Part shown: positions 55,749-64,000 of the stretch, one piece after another
How the letters are laid out: every line of letters starts with the position of its first letter
Numbering within the stretch: position 1 is the stretch's first letter
From: Staphylococcus equorum
Lineage (GTDB): Bacteria > Bacillota > Bacilli > Staphylococcales > Staphylococcaceae
Length of the DNA stretch: 64,000 nucleotides
Direction: 5' to 3'
NCBI RefSeq assembly: GCF_001747895.1
Contig: NZ_LNNB01000019.1
Location: 124,001-188,000, forward strand
Translations under genes and position numbers: made by a program
The notes under the pieces: model-generated
The model's input: the letters and a program-made list of their open reading frames with translations, nothing else
Databases searched by the model: none
Told to the model about the DNA's origin: nothing

Positions 55749-56420
55749 ATGGTAGATGTTACACCATTTTGGATATCACTCAAAGTAGCTGTTATTAGTA
55801 CAATCATCGTTACTTTTATTGGTATCGTTATTTCAAGATGGCTGTATAAACGACATGGTTTTATTGCTAGAATCTTAGAAAGTATAATTATTTTACCTAT
55901 TGTGTTACCACCAACAGTTATGGGATTTATTTTATTAATTGTGTTTTCACCTAGAAGTTTTATTGGCGCATTTTTTACGGATGTATTGCATTTACCAGTA
56001 GTTTTTACACTGACTGGAGCAGTTATTGCATCTGTGATCGTGAGTTTTCCATTGATGTATCAGCATACTGTCCAAGGCTTTCGAAGTATAGATAATAAAA
56101 TGCTCAATACTGCACGAACGATGGGTGCAAGTGAAAACAAGATATTTTTTAAATTAATTTTACCGTTGTCAAAGCGTCCGATATTATCAGGCATTATGAT
56201 GAGCTTTGCCCGAGCGATAGGAGAATTTGGTGCGACACTGATGGTTGCTGGTTACATACCTAATAAAACCAATACGTTACCTTTAGAAATATACTTTTTG
56301 GTAGAACAAGGTAAAGAAAATCAAGCATGGTTGTGGGTGATTGTCCTTGTTGCATTTGCTATTACAGTAATTGGCACAATCAATGTGTTGAATAAAGACC
56401 GTTATCGGGAGGTAGATTAG
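55749..56420 (+). CDS. modB: Molybdate ABC transporter permease
   Basis: 223 residues, five helices, starting with AGGAGG upstream. 'PIVLPPTVMGFILL', 'ARTMGASENKIFFKLILPLSKRPILSGIMMSFARAIGEFGATLMVAG' is the coupling segment typical of ModB. Located between modA and modC. Confidence 0.94.
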   Translation: MVDVTPFWISLKVAVISTIIVTFIGIVISRWLYKRHGFIARILESIIILPIVLPPTVMGFILLIVFSPRSFIGAFFTDVLHLPVVFTLTGAVIASVIVSFPLMYQHTVQGFRSIDNKMLNTARTMGASENKIFFKLILPLSKRPILSGIMMSFARAIGEFGATLMVAGYIPNKTNTLPLEIYFLVEQGKENQAWLWVIVLVAFAITVIGTINVLNKDRYREVD

Positions 56421-57026
56421 TTGTTGGCATTACATTTAGAGCATGCGCTCAAAAACACACAATTACATATGAGTCTCCAAGATACTAAACCTAAAATTTA
56501 TGCAGTTAAAGGCCCATCAGGCATTGGTAAAACAACAATTTTAAATATTATAGCAGGATTGAAAAGGGCAGATAAGGCACATATAGAAGTAAATGAACGT
56601 ATTTTAACTGATACGCATAACAATATAGATGTGAAAATTCAACAGCGTAATATTGGCTACTTATTCCAAGATTATCAATTGTTTCCTAATATGGATGTGT
56701 ATCAGAATATAACTTTTATGGCACAACCTTCCGAACATATAGAGACCTTAATGCATCAATTAAACATTGCGCATTTAAAATCACAGTTTCCAATGAGACT
56801 ATCTGGAGGAGAATCCCAACGTGTGGCATTAGCAAGAACGTTAAGCACTAGACCAGACCTCATATTATTGGATGAACCATTTTCAAGCTTAGATGATACA
56901 ACTAAAGATGAAAGTATTCAATTAGTAAAGCGCATATTTGAAGAGTGGCAAATACCAATTATTTTTGTAACACATTCTAATTACGAAGCAGAGGCACTGG
57001 CTCATGAAGTGATTAATATTGATTGA
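56421..57026 (+). CDS. modC: Molybdate ABC transporter ATPase, short form
   Basis: 201 residues, TTG start directly after the modB stop, GGGAGG upstream. Walker A 'GPSGIGKTTILNI', signature 'LSGGESQRVALART', Walker B 'LILLDEPFSSLDD'. Typical ModC proteins are about 350 residues with a C-terminal TOBE/Mop regulatory domain; that domain is missing, so molybdate feedback on transport is probably absent. Confidence 0.9.
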   Translation: MLALHLEHALKNTQLHMSLQDTKPKIYAVKGPSGIGKTTILNIIAGLKRADKAHIEVNERILTDTHNNIDVKIQQRNIGYLFQDYQLFPNMDVYQNITFMAQPSEHIETLMHQLNIAHLKSQFPMRLSGGESQRVALARTLSTRPDLILLDEPFSSLDDTTKDESIQLVKRIFEEWQIPIIFVTHSNYEAEALAHEVINID

Positions 57027-57126
57027 GATTACACACAAAAATAAATATAAATGACAAATTGAATAAGTGGCTGTTATTTTCTATATCGGAATCTAACGGT
57101 CATTTTTTAAATAAGGGGGTAAGATA

Positions 57127-57957
57127 ATGAATATCGAGTTTTTAGGAACAGCAGGGGGCATTCCTACGCTTTATAATTCAGTATCTCAACATAAAGAATC
57201 GAGTTTGCGAACCGGCCCTGGAATATATATTCATGATATCCAATTACTAATAGATACTTCTGAGGATATATTCACTCAATTACGACGCGCTCAAATTTCT
57301 GAAATAAAACATGCTTTATACTCACATTGGCATCCTGATCATACGATGGGATTGAGGATTTGGGAGACATTAAATTATGATTTTAAAAATAAAAAACCAA
57401 ATTCTAGAAAGACAAAGATATATATAACTCAGCAAGAAGTAGCAGATTTCAAAACTTATTTAGGTCATTGGAATCATTTGAATTATTTAACTCAAATTGA
57501 CGTGATAGAGTTAGAAGTGGTATAGAATGATGCTCTATTAACAATAGATGATATTCAAATAGAATGGATTCAACTTCCTGAAAGTATTGCTTTTGGTTTT
57601 TATATCAATGCCATAGAACAGAGCATATTGATTATACCTGATGAAATGAAAGGTTTCGTACCTTCACAAAAATTCAAAAATATAGATGTTGCTATATTAC
57701 CTTTTGGAAGTAATGAAGTTAATCCAATTACTGGTGAACGTTTACTAGAAAACGGGGTACTAAAGGAATCAAATGAATTAAGTTTTGATGAAAGTGTTGA
57801 AATTGCTAGAGAAATAAATGCGACACACACTTATTTTACACATATAGAATCCACGGAAGGCCTCACTATGGATGATACTAAAGTGCTAGAACAACGATTA
57901 TTACATAGTGGCTTATCATGCACCATTGCTTACGATGGATTAAAAATCCAAACATAA
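57127..57957 (+). pseudogene. Metallo-beta-lactamase-fold hydrolase interrupted by an in-frame TAG
   Basis: The first open part (57127-57525, 132 residues) has the MBL fold N-terminus 'NIEFLGTAGGIPTLYNS' and metal ligands His67, His69, Asp71 and His72 in 'SHWHPDHTMG'. A TAG at 57523-57525 stops it, but the same frame continues without a shift to 57957, with family sequence ('ITGERLLENG', 'THTYFTHIESTEGLTMDDT'). The whole frame is 277 codons, a normal length. It looks like a recent nonsense change in a gene of unknown function (or a sequencing error). AAGGGGG precedes the ATG. Confidence 0.78.
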
Positions 57958-58002
57958 AAAATTTAACTTGAAACATTTAGGCTTATCATGCATTCTATAG
58001 AC

Positions 58003-58045
58003 ACAAAACGCCTCCTGTCATGAAATAGGGAGGCGTTTTTGTGTT
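58003..58045. terminator. Terminator between convergent genes
   Basis: ACAAAAACGCCTCCC-type arms: ACAAAACGCCTCC pairs with GGAGGCGTTTTTGT. Confidence 0.85.
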
Positions 58046-58053
58046 GCTATAGA

Positions 58054-58608
58054 TTATGATTTATTTTCCGGAATTGGAAAATAATCAAATATTTCTCCTG
58101 AATTGAGCGCATCAGTTAGAGTAGATAACCAAGCATAATAGAGTTTAGAATGTTCTATTTGCTCAAAAATTTCTTGTGCTTCTTCAATGATTTCAGGTGT
58201 AGCAGTTTCTGAATGAATAATGGGATTCAATAAAGATTCAGCTTTATATATTGCTTCTGAATTCAATTTGATTTCACGTTTCCATTTTTGTGAAAAGAAG
58301 TTTCCAAAAAACGTAAAAAAGTCTTTTTCAGCAGTAAAGTGTTGTTTTCTACTTCCTCGAACAAACTCTTGTTTTACGCCATCAAATTCTTGCAGTCTTT
58401 TAACACCTGCACTCATACTGGGCTTACTCATTTGTAATTCATAACGCATTTCATCTAGTGTCATACTACTTTGTTCAAAAACCATAGTGCCATATAAATT
58501 ACCTACACTACGATTGACACCATAAAGATCCATCGTTTCTCCAATTGAATTGATGACGATATCTTTTGCTTGTTCCAATAGTTGTTCATAGTCTTTTGAA
58601 CGTGCCAT
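58054..58608 (-). CDS. GbsR/MarR-family transcriptional regulator (CudC-like)
   Basis: 184 residues. 'MDLYGVNRSVGNLYGTMVFEQSSMTLDEMRYELQMSKPSMSAGVKRLQEFDGVKQEFVRGSRKQHFTAEKDFFTFFGNFFSQKW' (given in part) is the GbsR winged-helix pattern: helix DEMRYELQMSKPSMSAGVKR and wing VRGSRKQHF. Relatives repress choline uptake and glycine betaine genes (CudC). No choline genes are in this window, so its target is elsewhere or different. GGAGG before the ATG. Confidence 0.8.
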   Translation of the reverse strand: MARSKDYEQLLEQAKDIVINSIGETMDLYGVNRSVGNLYGTMVFEQSSMTLDEMRYELQMSKPSMSAGVKRLQEFDGVKQEFVRGSRKQHFTAEKDFFTFFGNFFSQKWKREIKLNSEAIYKAESLLNPIIHSETATPEIIEEAQEIFEQIEHSKLYYAWLSTLTDALNSGEIFDYFPIPENKS

Positions 58609-58880
58609 TGATTCACCTCCATGTAATAGTTAACTTATTGTAACACGAACATATATTTAAAGGATATGCTTTATAAGTAACGGGCGCCATGATTTAGAGC
58701 GTATTAAGCGTATTAATAAAATCTTTAACCATTTCTAGTTATATCGAACATTGTTAGTGCTCAGAATCAAAAAACTACATAGGGAATTCACTACTTTTTG
58801 TAATATTGATGGCAAACCGTTGTTACTATCGCATGCAAGATTTATAATGGATACAATGATGTATAGAGAGGGTTATTGTA

Positions 58881-59885
58881 GTGACAAAAGACCGCTATTC
58901 AAGACAAACGTTATTTAAACATATAGGTCCTGAAGGACAAGATAAAATCATGAATTCACACGTGCTCATTGTAGGCATGGGGGCACTTGGCACACACCTT
59001 GCTGAAAGTTTAGTTAGAGCAGGGGTTGATACACTAACTATTGTAGACAGAGATTATATTGAATATAGTAATCTTCAAAGACAAACGTTGTTTAATGAAG
59101 CCGATGCGCTAGAAGGATTGCCCAAAGTTGTTGCTGCTAAAGAAAAATTATTAGATATTCGACAAGATTTGAAGATTCATAGTTATATTGCACATGTAAA
59201 TCGTCAGTTTTTAGAGGACAATGCTGGTTCAGCTCAACTGATATTAGATGCAACAGATAACTTTGAAACGAGACAGTTGATTAATGATTTTGCTTTTCAA
59301 AAAGGCATACCGTGGATTTATGGCGGTGTAGTCCAAAGTACTTATGTAGAAACTGCTTTTATTCCAGGACACACACCATGTTTTAATTGCTTAGTGCCAC
59401 AGTTACCAGCTATAAATATGACATGTGATACGGTAGGTGTAATTCAACCTGCAGTGACGATGACAACAAGTTTACAGATGAGGGATGCGCTGAAAATTTT
59501 AACAGAACAACACGTGCCGACTAAAGTAACGTATGGTGACTTATGGGAAGGGACGCACTTTACATTTGGGTTTAGTAAACTACAACGGAGCGATTGCAAA
59601 ACTTGTGGCTGCAACCCTACATATCCACATTTAAATGAAACGAAACGACAGTTTGCTAGTTTGTGTGGTAGGGACACAGTGCAATACGAAAACCCTAATA
59701 TTTCCCAGGAAATGCTAGAATCATTTTTAACTCAGCAAAATATTGCATACCGACGTAATCCTTATATGATTCACTTTGAATATAATGGTTATCGCATTGT
59801 TAGCTTTAAAGGCGGGAGATTACTGATTCATGGTATGACAAAGCCTCAACAAGCGATTACTTTAATAAACCGATTATTCGGCTAA
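58881..59885 (+). CDS. moeB: Molybdopterin-synthase adenylyltransferase (MoeB/ThiF family)
   Basis: 334 residues. ThiF/E1-like fold: 'YSRQTLFKHIGPEGQDKIMNSHVLIVGMGALGTHLAESLVRAGVDTLTIVDRD' in part, with ATP loop 'GMGALG', 'DRDYIEYSNLQRQ' and 'DATDNFETRQLIND'. Four cysteines in two CxxC-like sets ('CFNC', 'CKTCGC') bind zinc. It adenylates the C-terminus of MoaD. There is no rhodanese domain; the C-terminal 80 residues are a small extra domain. First gene of the moe/moa run. GAGAGGG precedes the GTG start. Confidence 0.9.
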   Translation: MTKDRYSRQTLFKHIGPEGQDKIMNSHVLIVGMGALGTHLAESLVRAGVDTLTIVDRDYIEYSNLQRQTLFNEADALEGLPKVVAAKEKLLDIRQDLKIHSYIAHVNRQFLEDNAGSAQLILDATDNFETRQLINDFAFQKGIPWIYGGVVQSTYVETAFIPGHTPCFNCLVPQLPAINMTCDTVGVIQPAVTMTTSLQMRDALKILTEQHVPTKVTYGDLWEGTHFTFGFSKLQRSDCKTCGCNPTYPHLNETKRQFASLCGRDTVQYENPNISQEMLESFLTQQNIAYRRNPYMIHFEYNGYRIVSFKGGRLLIHGMTKPQQAITLINRLFG

Positions 59886-59897
59886 AGGGGTGTAAAA

Positions 59898-60398
59898 ATG
59901 CATACAAATGTTAAGTTAGATCAAGATATAAGATGTGCAGTATTGACAGTTTCTGATACAAGAGATTATAAGACTGACAAGGGCGGTAAATTAGTAATAG
60001 AACTGTTATCGGAATTGAATGTTTCAATCGATAAGGCGCATTATAAAATAGTGAAAGATGAACAAGAAGCGATTCAAATGCAAGTTGAGCAATGGTTAAG
60101 TGAAGACATCGATGTGATTGTTACTACAGGAGGCACTGGTATTGCACAAAGAGATGTAACTATAGAAGCAGTATCCTCATTTTTCACTAAAGAAATTGAA
60201 GGATTTGGAGAGTTGTTTAGATATCTCAGTTATGCTGAGGATGTAGGTACGAGAGCATTATTGTCTCGAGCAATCGCGGGGACAGCAGGTGACAAGTTAA
60301 TCTTTAGTATCCCAGGATCTACTGGAGCTGTTAAATTAGCATTGGAGAAGTTAATAAAACCAGAATTAAATCATTTGGTTAAAGAAATAACTAAATAA
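59898..60398 (+). CDS. moaB: Molybdenum cofactor biosynthesis protein MoaB
   Basis: 166 residues, single MoCF-binding domain: '[26 protein letters not shown]', '[20 protein letters not shown]' and '[19 protein letters not shown]'. It adenylates molybdopterin as in the MoaB/Mog family. Starts 12 bases after moeB with AAGGGG upstream. Confidence 0.9.
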   Translation: MHTNVKLDQDIRCAVLTVSDTRDYKTDKGGKLVIELLSELNVSIDKAHYKIVKDEQEAIQMQVEQWLSEDIDVIVTTGGTGIAQRDVTIEAVSSFFTKEIEGFGELFRYLSYAEDVGTRALLSRAIAGTAGDKLIFSIPGSTGAVKLALEKLIKPELNHLVKEITK

Positions 60399-60399
60399 A

Positions 60400-60450
60400 A
60401 GAGGGTGACAAGAATCAAAATATGAAATTTGAAGTCTGTCCCCCTCACAA
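60400..60450 (+). terminator. Terminator after moaB
   Basis: GAGGGTGACA pairs with TGTCCCCCTC, with a smaller inner ATATGAAATTTG stem. The T tract is weak. The rest to 60588 shows only a remnant of the TGAGACATG repeat. Confidence 0.55.
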
Positions 60451-60588
60451 GGTTTACTAGAAAAAGGAATACAAGAGCTTGAAACAAGTACATTTAAATG
60501 TCAGACAGCTACTACAAATATAATAGTTGATGCTGAGACATGTAGTTATGCCCTAGAGACTTTATTCGAGTTGAACACAAATATTAAA

Positions 60589-61074
60589 TTATGCTTTACG
60601 TTGAAAATCACCAGATTTACCACCAGATTTAGAGAGTAAATAAGTTTCGCCAATGACCATACCTTTGTCTAAAGCTTTTGTCATGTCATATACAGTAAGT
60701 GCTACAGCAGTTGCAGCAGTTAATGCTTCCATTTCGACACCTGTTTTTCCAGTAGTAGACACGGTTGCTTGGATATTCAAAGTGAAAGATTGCGCATGCT
60801 TCTGCCACTGAAATTCAACATCAATACCTGTTAATGGTAAAGGATGACACATTGGAATAATATCAGCAGTGTTTTTAGCAGCCATAATCCCTGCAATTTG
60901 TGCAGTGTTAAGCACATTTCCTTTTTTATTTGTATGATCAACAATTTGTTGATAGATTTCTGGGTTTACGGTAATGCTTGAATGTGCAATTGCAGTACGT
61001 TTCGTAATGTTTTTTTCAGAAACATCTACCATTTTAGCATTGCCTTGTTCATTAATATGTGTAAATTCAGACAA
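60589..61074 (-). CDS. moaC: Cyclic pyranopterin monophosphate synthase MoaC
   Basis: 161 residues. MoaC landmarks: '[24 protein letters not shown]', '[38 protein letters not shown]' and '[34 protein letters not shown]', with the catalytic Lys in the last segment. It makes cyclic pyranopterin monophosphate together with MoaA, which is not in the window. On the minus strand, divergent from moeA. Confidence 0.94.
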   Translation of the reverse strand: MSEFTHINEQGNAKMVDVSEKNITKRTAIAHSSITVNPEIYQQIVDHTNKKGNVLNTAQIAGIMAAKNTADIIPMCHPLPLTGIDVEFQWQKHAQSFTLNIQATVSTTGKTGVEMEALTAATAVALTVYDMTKALDKGMVIGETYLLSKSGGKSGDFQRKA

Positions 61075-61138
61075 ACATATCCCTCCTAATCGTTTTCTAG
61101 TATATCACGAAATTAATTAATATAAGGAGTAGATTTAG

Positions 61139-62398
61139 ATGCCATTTGAGAAAAGAAATCCAATTCCAGTCGGTGAAGCCATTGAACGTGTTGTGAGTCA
61201 AAATATTTATATGGATGAGACTACAGTGCCCCTAGATGCCAGCTTAAACCATATATTGGCTGAAGATATTGTTGCTACATACGAAATTCCACGTTTCAAC
61301 AAATCACCTTATGATGGTTTTGCCATTAGAAGTAAAGATACAACGAATGCAAGTGGAGCACATCGTCTCACTTTCAATGTGATTGACCATATTGGTGCCG
61401 GTACTGTTTCAGATAAAAAAGTTGGTGCGTTTGAAGCAGTTCGAATTATGACAGGTGCAGCGATGCCTGAAGGTGCAGACGCAGTTGTCATGTTAGAACA
61501 AACAGTAGAACAAGGACAAAGTTTCACATTACGTAAAGCATTTAAACCTAATGAGAACGTCTCTTTAAAAGGTGAAGAAACTCAAATAGGTGATGTTATT
61601 TTACAAAAAGGACAACAAATTAATCCTGGTGCCATTGCAGTATTAGCTACATATGGCTATGCACAAGTTCCTGTTTTTAAAAAACCAAGCGTAGCCGTAA
61701 TTGCTACCGGCAGTGAGCTATTAGATGTAAGTGATGATTTAGAACCTGGAAAAATAAGGAATTCTAATGGACCAATGATTACTGCATTGGCTAATAAATT
61801 AGACTTACAAGTAAAACGTTATCAAATACAACAAGATGATTTAGAAAGTAGTATCCAAGTGGTTACGGAAGCAATGCAACAACATGATATTGTCATTACT
61901 ACGGGTGGTGTATCAGTTGGGGATTTTGATTATTTACCACAAATATACGAAGCATTAAATGCTGAAGTCCTTTTTAATAAAATTGCTATGCGTCCGGGAA
62001 GTGTGACGACAGTAGCAGTAGCAGAAGGTAAGTATCTATTTGGTTTATCTGGAAACCCATCAGCATGCTTTACAGGCTTTGAATTATACGTTAAGCCAGC
62101 AGTTCAACATATGATGTATGCAAATGCACTCTATCCTCAAGTCGTGCAAGCTACATTGATGGAAGATTTTACAAAAGCAAACCCATTTACGAGATTTATT
62201 CGCGCGACGGCCACTTTTAACGGCAAAGAAATGACAGCAGTTCCTTCAGGATTTAACAAATCAGGTGCAGTTGTTGCAATTGCACATAGTAATGCAATGA
62301 TTATGTTACCAGGTGGAACAAGAGGATATAAAAAAGGTTATACGGTAAATGTAATATTAACTGAATCACAAGCTTATGAAACGGAATGCTTTATATGA
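61139..62398 (+). CDS. moeA: Molybdopterin molybdenumtransferase MoeA
   Basis: 419 residues. 'PRFNKSPYDGFAIRS', 'VRIMTGAAMPEGADAVVMLEQT', the MoCF domain 'VAVIATGSELLDVSDDLEPGKIRNSNGPMI', 'VITTGGVSVGDFDYLPQ' and 'FGLSGNPSACFTGFELYVKP'. It inserts molybdenum into adenylated molybdopterin. AAGGAG before the ATG; its stop overlaps mobB by four bases. Confidence 0.95.
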   Translation: MPFEKRNPIPVGEAIERVVSQNIYMDETTVPLDASLNHILAEDIVATYEIPRFNKSPYDGFAIRSKDTTNASGAHRLTFNVIDHIGAGTVSDKKVGAFEAVRIMTGAAMPEGADAVVMLEQTVEQGQSFTLRKAFKPNENVSLKGEETQIGDVILQKGQQINPGAIAVLATYGYAQVPVFKKPSVAVIATGSELLDVSDDLEPGKIRNSNGPMITALANKLDLQVKRYQIQQDDLESSIQVVTEAMQQHDIVITTGGVSVGDFDYLPQIYEALNAEVLFNKIAMRPGSVTTVAVAEGKYLFGLSGNPSACFTGFELYVKPAVQHMMYANALYPQVVQATLMEDFTKANPFTRFIRATATFNGKEMTAVPSGFNKSGAVVAIAHSNAMIMLPGGTRGYKKGYTVNVILTESQAYETECFI

Positions 62399-62877
62399 TT
62401 TTACAAATTGTTGGATTGAAAAATTCTGGGAAAACGACATTAATGGCACATACAATTCAGGTGCTAAAAGAACATCATCTCACAGTAGCAACGGTGAAAC
62501 ATCATGGACATCATAACTCTGAGGACCATCATGATATCACATTACAAAATAATCATGTTGACCATATGAAACACTTTTATGCAGGTGCAGATCAAAGTAT
62601 TGTTCAAGGTAATGCTTACCAACAAAGTGTCACCAGAACACAAAACAAAACGCTTGATGAAATCATAGATGAATCTGTTACAATAGACAGTAACGTAATA
62701 TTAGTAGAAGGTTTTAAAGAAGCAAGTTACGATAAAGTGTTAGTCTACCGTGATGAAAATGACCGTAACGCACTAAATCATTTAACACATATTAAGTATG
62801 CCATTAATATATCAAAACCAGAGGCTTTACGTCAGTATGACCAATGGTTATTATCTTTTTTAATATCAAAGGAATGA
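62395..62877 (+). CDS. mobB: Molybdopterin-guanine dinucleotide biosynthesis adaptor MobB
   Basis: 160 residues. The start ATGA overlaps the moeA stop. P-loop 'IVGLKNSGKTTLMAHTI', 'VATVKHHGH' and 'VILVEGFKEASYDKVLVYRD' are MobB features. It binds GTP and helps MobA make the guanine dinucleotide cofactor. Confidence 0.92.
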   Translation: MILQIVGLKNSGKTTLMAHTIQVLKEHHLTVATVKHHGHHNSEDHHDITLQNNHVDHMKHFYAGADQSIVQGNAYQQSVTRTQNKTLDEIIDESVTIDSNVILVEGFKEASYDKVLVYRDENDRNALNHLTHIKYAINISKPEALRQYDQWLLSFLISKE

Positions 62878-62882
62878 ATTAA

Positions 62883-63335
62883 ATGAAGCAATTTGAAGTG
62901 ACAAGCGAGCCGATACAGACAGAGCAATATAGATCTTATGTACTGAACGAACATCAAGGTGCAGTTGTTGTTTTTACAGGTCATGTAAGGGAATGGACAA
63001 AAGGAATTAAAACAGAGCATTTAGAGTATGAAGCCTATACACCTATGGCAGAAAAAAAGTTAGCTCAAATTGGCGATGAAATTTCACAACAATGGCCAGG
63101 GACACAAACAGCAATCGTGCATAGAATAGGCCCGTTAGCTATTTCAGATATTGCAGTACTCATCAGTGTTTCTTCACCACATCGAAAAGATGCTTATAGA
63201 GCAAATGAATATGCAATTGAGCGTATCAAAGAAATCGTACCTATTTGGAAAAAGGAAATATGGGAAGATGGTGCACAATGGCAAGGACATCAACATGGAA
63301 GTTATGAGGATGCGATTGAAGGAGGACAATCATGA
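62883..63335 (+). CDS. moaE: Molybdopterin synthase catalytic subunit MoaE
   Basis: 150 residues. 'GAVVVFTGHVREWTKGIKTEHLEYEAYTPMAEKKL', 'AIVHRIGPLAISDIAVLISVSSPHRKDAYRANEYAIERIKEIVPIWKKEIWEDG' hold the active-site Lys and Arg residues. With MoaD it converts precursor Z to molybdopterin. Overlaps moaD by four bases. Confidence 0.94.
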   Translation: MKQFEVTSEPIQTEQYRSYVLNEHQGAVVVFTGHVREWTKGIKTEHLEYEAYTPMAEKKLAQIGDEISQQWPGTQTAIVHRIGPLAISDIAVLISVSSPHRKDAYRANEYAIERIKEIVPIWKKEIWEDGAQWQGHQHGSYEDAIEGGQS

Positions 63336-63565
63336 GAGTGCTTTATTTTGCAGAAATAAAAGAAATATTAGCAAAACAATCAGAAGACATCGATTTAAGT
63401 TATGATATTACTGTAGATGAATTTATTACAGATTTATTTAAACGTTATCCTAGTATTAGCGATAAAAAATTTCAAATAGCGGTAAATGAAGAATTTGTGA
63501 AAAATGATGACATTGTCCAACCTAATGACACTGTCGCATTGATTCCACCAGTTAGCGGAGGGTAA
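63332..63565 (+). CDS. moaD: Molybdopterin synthase sulfur carrier subunit MoaD
   Basis: 77 residues, ubiquitin-like fold ending in the required Gly-Gly ('[10 protein letters not shown]'), which carries the thiocarboxylate made by MoeB. GGAGGACAATC precedes the ATG inside moaE. Confidence 0.94.
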   Translation: MRVLYFAEIKEILAKQSEDIDLSYDITVDEFITDLFKRYPSISDKKFQIAVNEEFVKNDDIVQPNDTVALIPPVSGG

Positions 63566-63572
63566 AGAAGAG

Positions 63573-64000
63573 ATGAAAGCAATTATACTTGCCGGAGGAC
63601 AGTCAGAGAGATTCGGTGAACCTAAGGCTTTTGCACAAATTGAATCGCAAGCATTTTATGAGCGAATTATAGATGTGTTAGAAGCAACGAACATGTTTAA
63701 TCAAATTATTATAAGCACCAATGAGAATCTTGCGACACAATTTGATCACCCTAATATAATTATAGATGAACACCAGAATAAAGATAAAGGGCCTTTGGCA
63801 GGTATTAGATCGGTCATGAGCCAATACCTAGAGGAAGAACTATTCTTTGTTATTTCCGTTGACACACCTATGATTACTCAAAAAGCGATAAGTAAATTAT
63901 ATCAATTTATGGTGGAACACCTTATTGAAGACCAATTAGATATTGCAGGTTTTCAAGAAGCGGGTAGACCGATACCTACACTTGCTTTTTACAGTCCACA
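63573..64000 (+). CDS. mobA: Molybdenum cofactor guanylyltransferase MobA (partial, runs off right edge)
   Basis: 142 codons visible. The start follows moaD by 7 bases with AAAGAAGAG upstream. '[18 protein letters not shown]' is the nucleotidyltransferase LAGGxSxRxG loop, and '[12 protein letters not shown]' and '[10 protein letters not shown]' are family motifs. It transfers GMP to the cofactor. The remainder of the gene, and probably moaA, lie beyond the window. Confidence 0.9.
   Translation, partial: MKAIILAGGQSERFGEPKAFAQIESQAFYERIIDVLEATNMFNQIIISTNENLATQFDHPNIIIDEHQNKDKGPLAGIRSVMSQYLEEELFFVISVDTPMITQKAISKLYQFMVEHLIEDQLDIAGFQEAGRPIPTLAFYSP

Noticed and set aside
57526-57957. Separate second gene downstream of the TAG
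   Set aside because: It has no ribosome binding site, starts mid-domain, and is in the same frame as the upstream half, so it is better read as one interrupted gene.

Overview
The window reads as a chromosomal segment of a low-GC Firmicute, most likely a Staphylococcus. The support is the AT-rich codon use, strong GGAGG-type ribosome binding sites, and sets of genes that are typical of staphylococci: mupG-murQ-murP-murR, a SarR-like regulator, an FhuD2-like lipoprotein, two CHAP/SsaA secretory proteins, and an inositol monophosphatase-LcpC-formate dehydrogenase run preceded by an RsaI-like small RNA. A complete Leloir galR-galK-galE-galT cluster is unlike S. aureus and points to a coagulase-negative species, perhaps of the S. 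xylosus/saprophyticus group. The species is inferred. I see no rRNA, tRNA, CRISPR array, phage or complete insertion sequence.

Layout. 1-5.4 kb: end of a permease, an M20 amidohydrolase, a short-chain dehydrogenase, a flavin reductase-like protein, a SAM-I riboswitch in front of an NhaC-family transporter, and an AHSA1/SRPBCC protein. 5.4-8.4 kb: a repeat element, then a RpiR-type regulator divergent from an alpha-glucoside PTS permease. 8.4-15.7 kb: an orphan protein, a BASS-type symporter, a HAD phosphatase, small membrane proteins, a 5'-truncated formate/nitrite channel, an amino acid permease and alkaline phosphatase. 15.7-20.1 kb: the MurNAc (peptidoglycan recycling) operon on the minus strand with a cre site. 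20.2-23.6 kb: an orphan protein, a helix-turn-helix regulator, the RsaI-like sRNA, inositol monophosphatase and an LCP cell-wall ligase.

23.9-28.7 kb: a Cys-type formate dehydrogenase with its DUF1641 partner, and a wall glucosaminidase. 28.9-40 kb: an FAD monooxygenase, a 2-hydroxyacid dehydrogenase, a paired SMR efflux system flanked by inverted copies of a dispersed repeat, two CHAP proteins with similar WalR-type promoters, an opine dehydrogenase-like enzyme with an NhaC antiporter, a luciferase-like monooxygenase and a DoxX-like protein. 40.3-49 kb: SarR, a catabolite-controlled PTS IIC-like protein, a polar amino acid ABC transporter, an acyl-CoA dehydrogenase, FhuD2, BioY and a GNAT acetyltransferase.

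49-64 kb is a molybdenum-cofactor region: fdhD, modABC, moeB, moaB, moaC, moeA, mobB, moaE, moaD and the start of mobA. It is interrupted by galRKET and by a metallo-beta-lactamase-fold gene with an in-frame amber stop. ModABC imports molybdate, the moa/moe/mob genes build the cofactor, FdhD sulfurates it, and the obvious client in the window is the formate dehydrogenase at 24-27 kb.

The signals I consider most worth checking are the terminator-linked repeat family (three copies, two of them bracketing the SMR genes, one with 22-bp direct repeats), the two interrupted or truncated genes, the homologous CHAP promoters, the riboswitch-NhaC link, and the opine dehydrogenase-NhaC pair.
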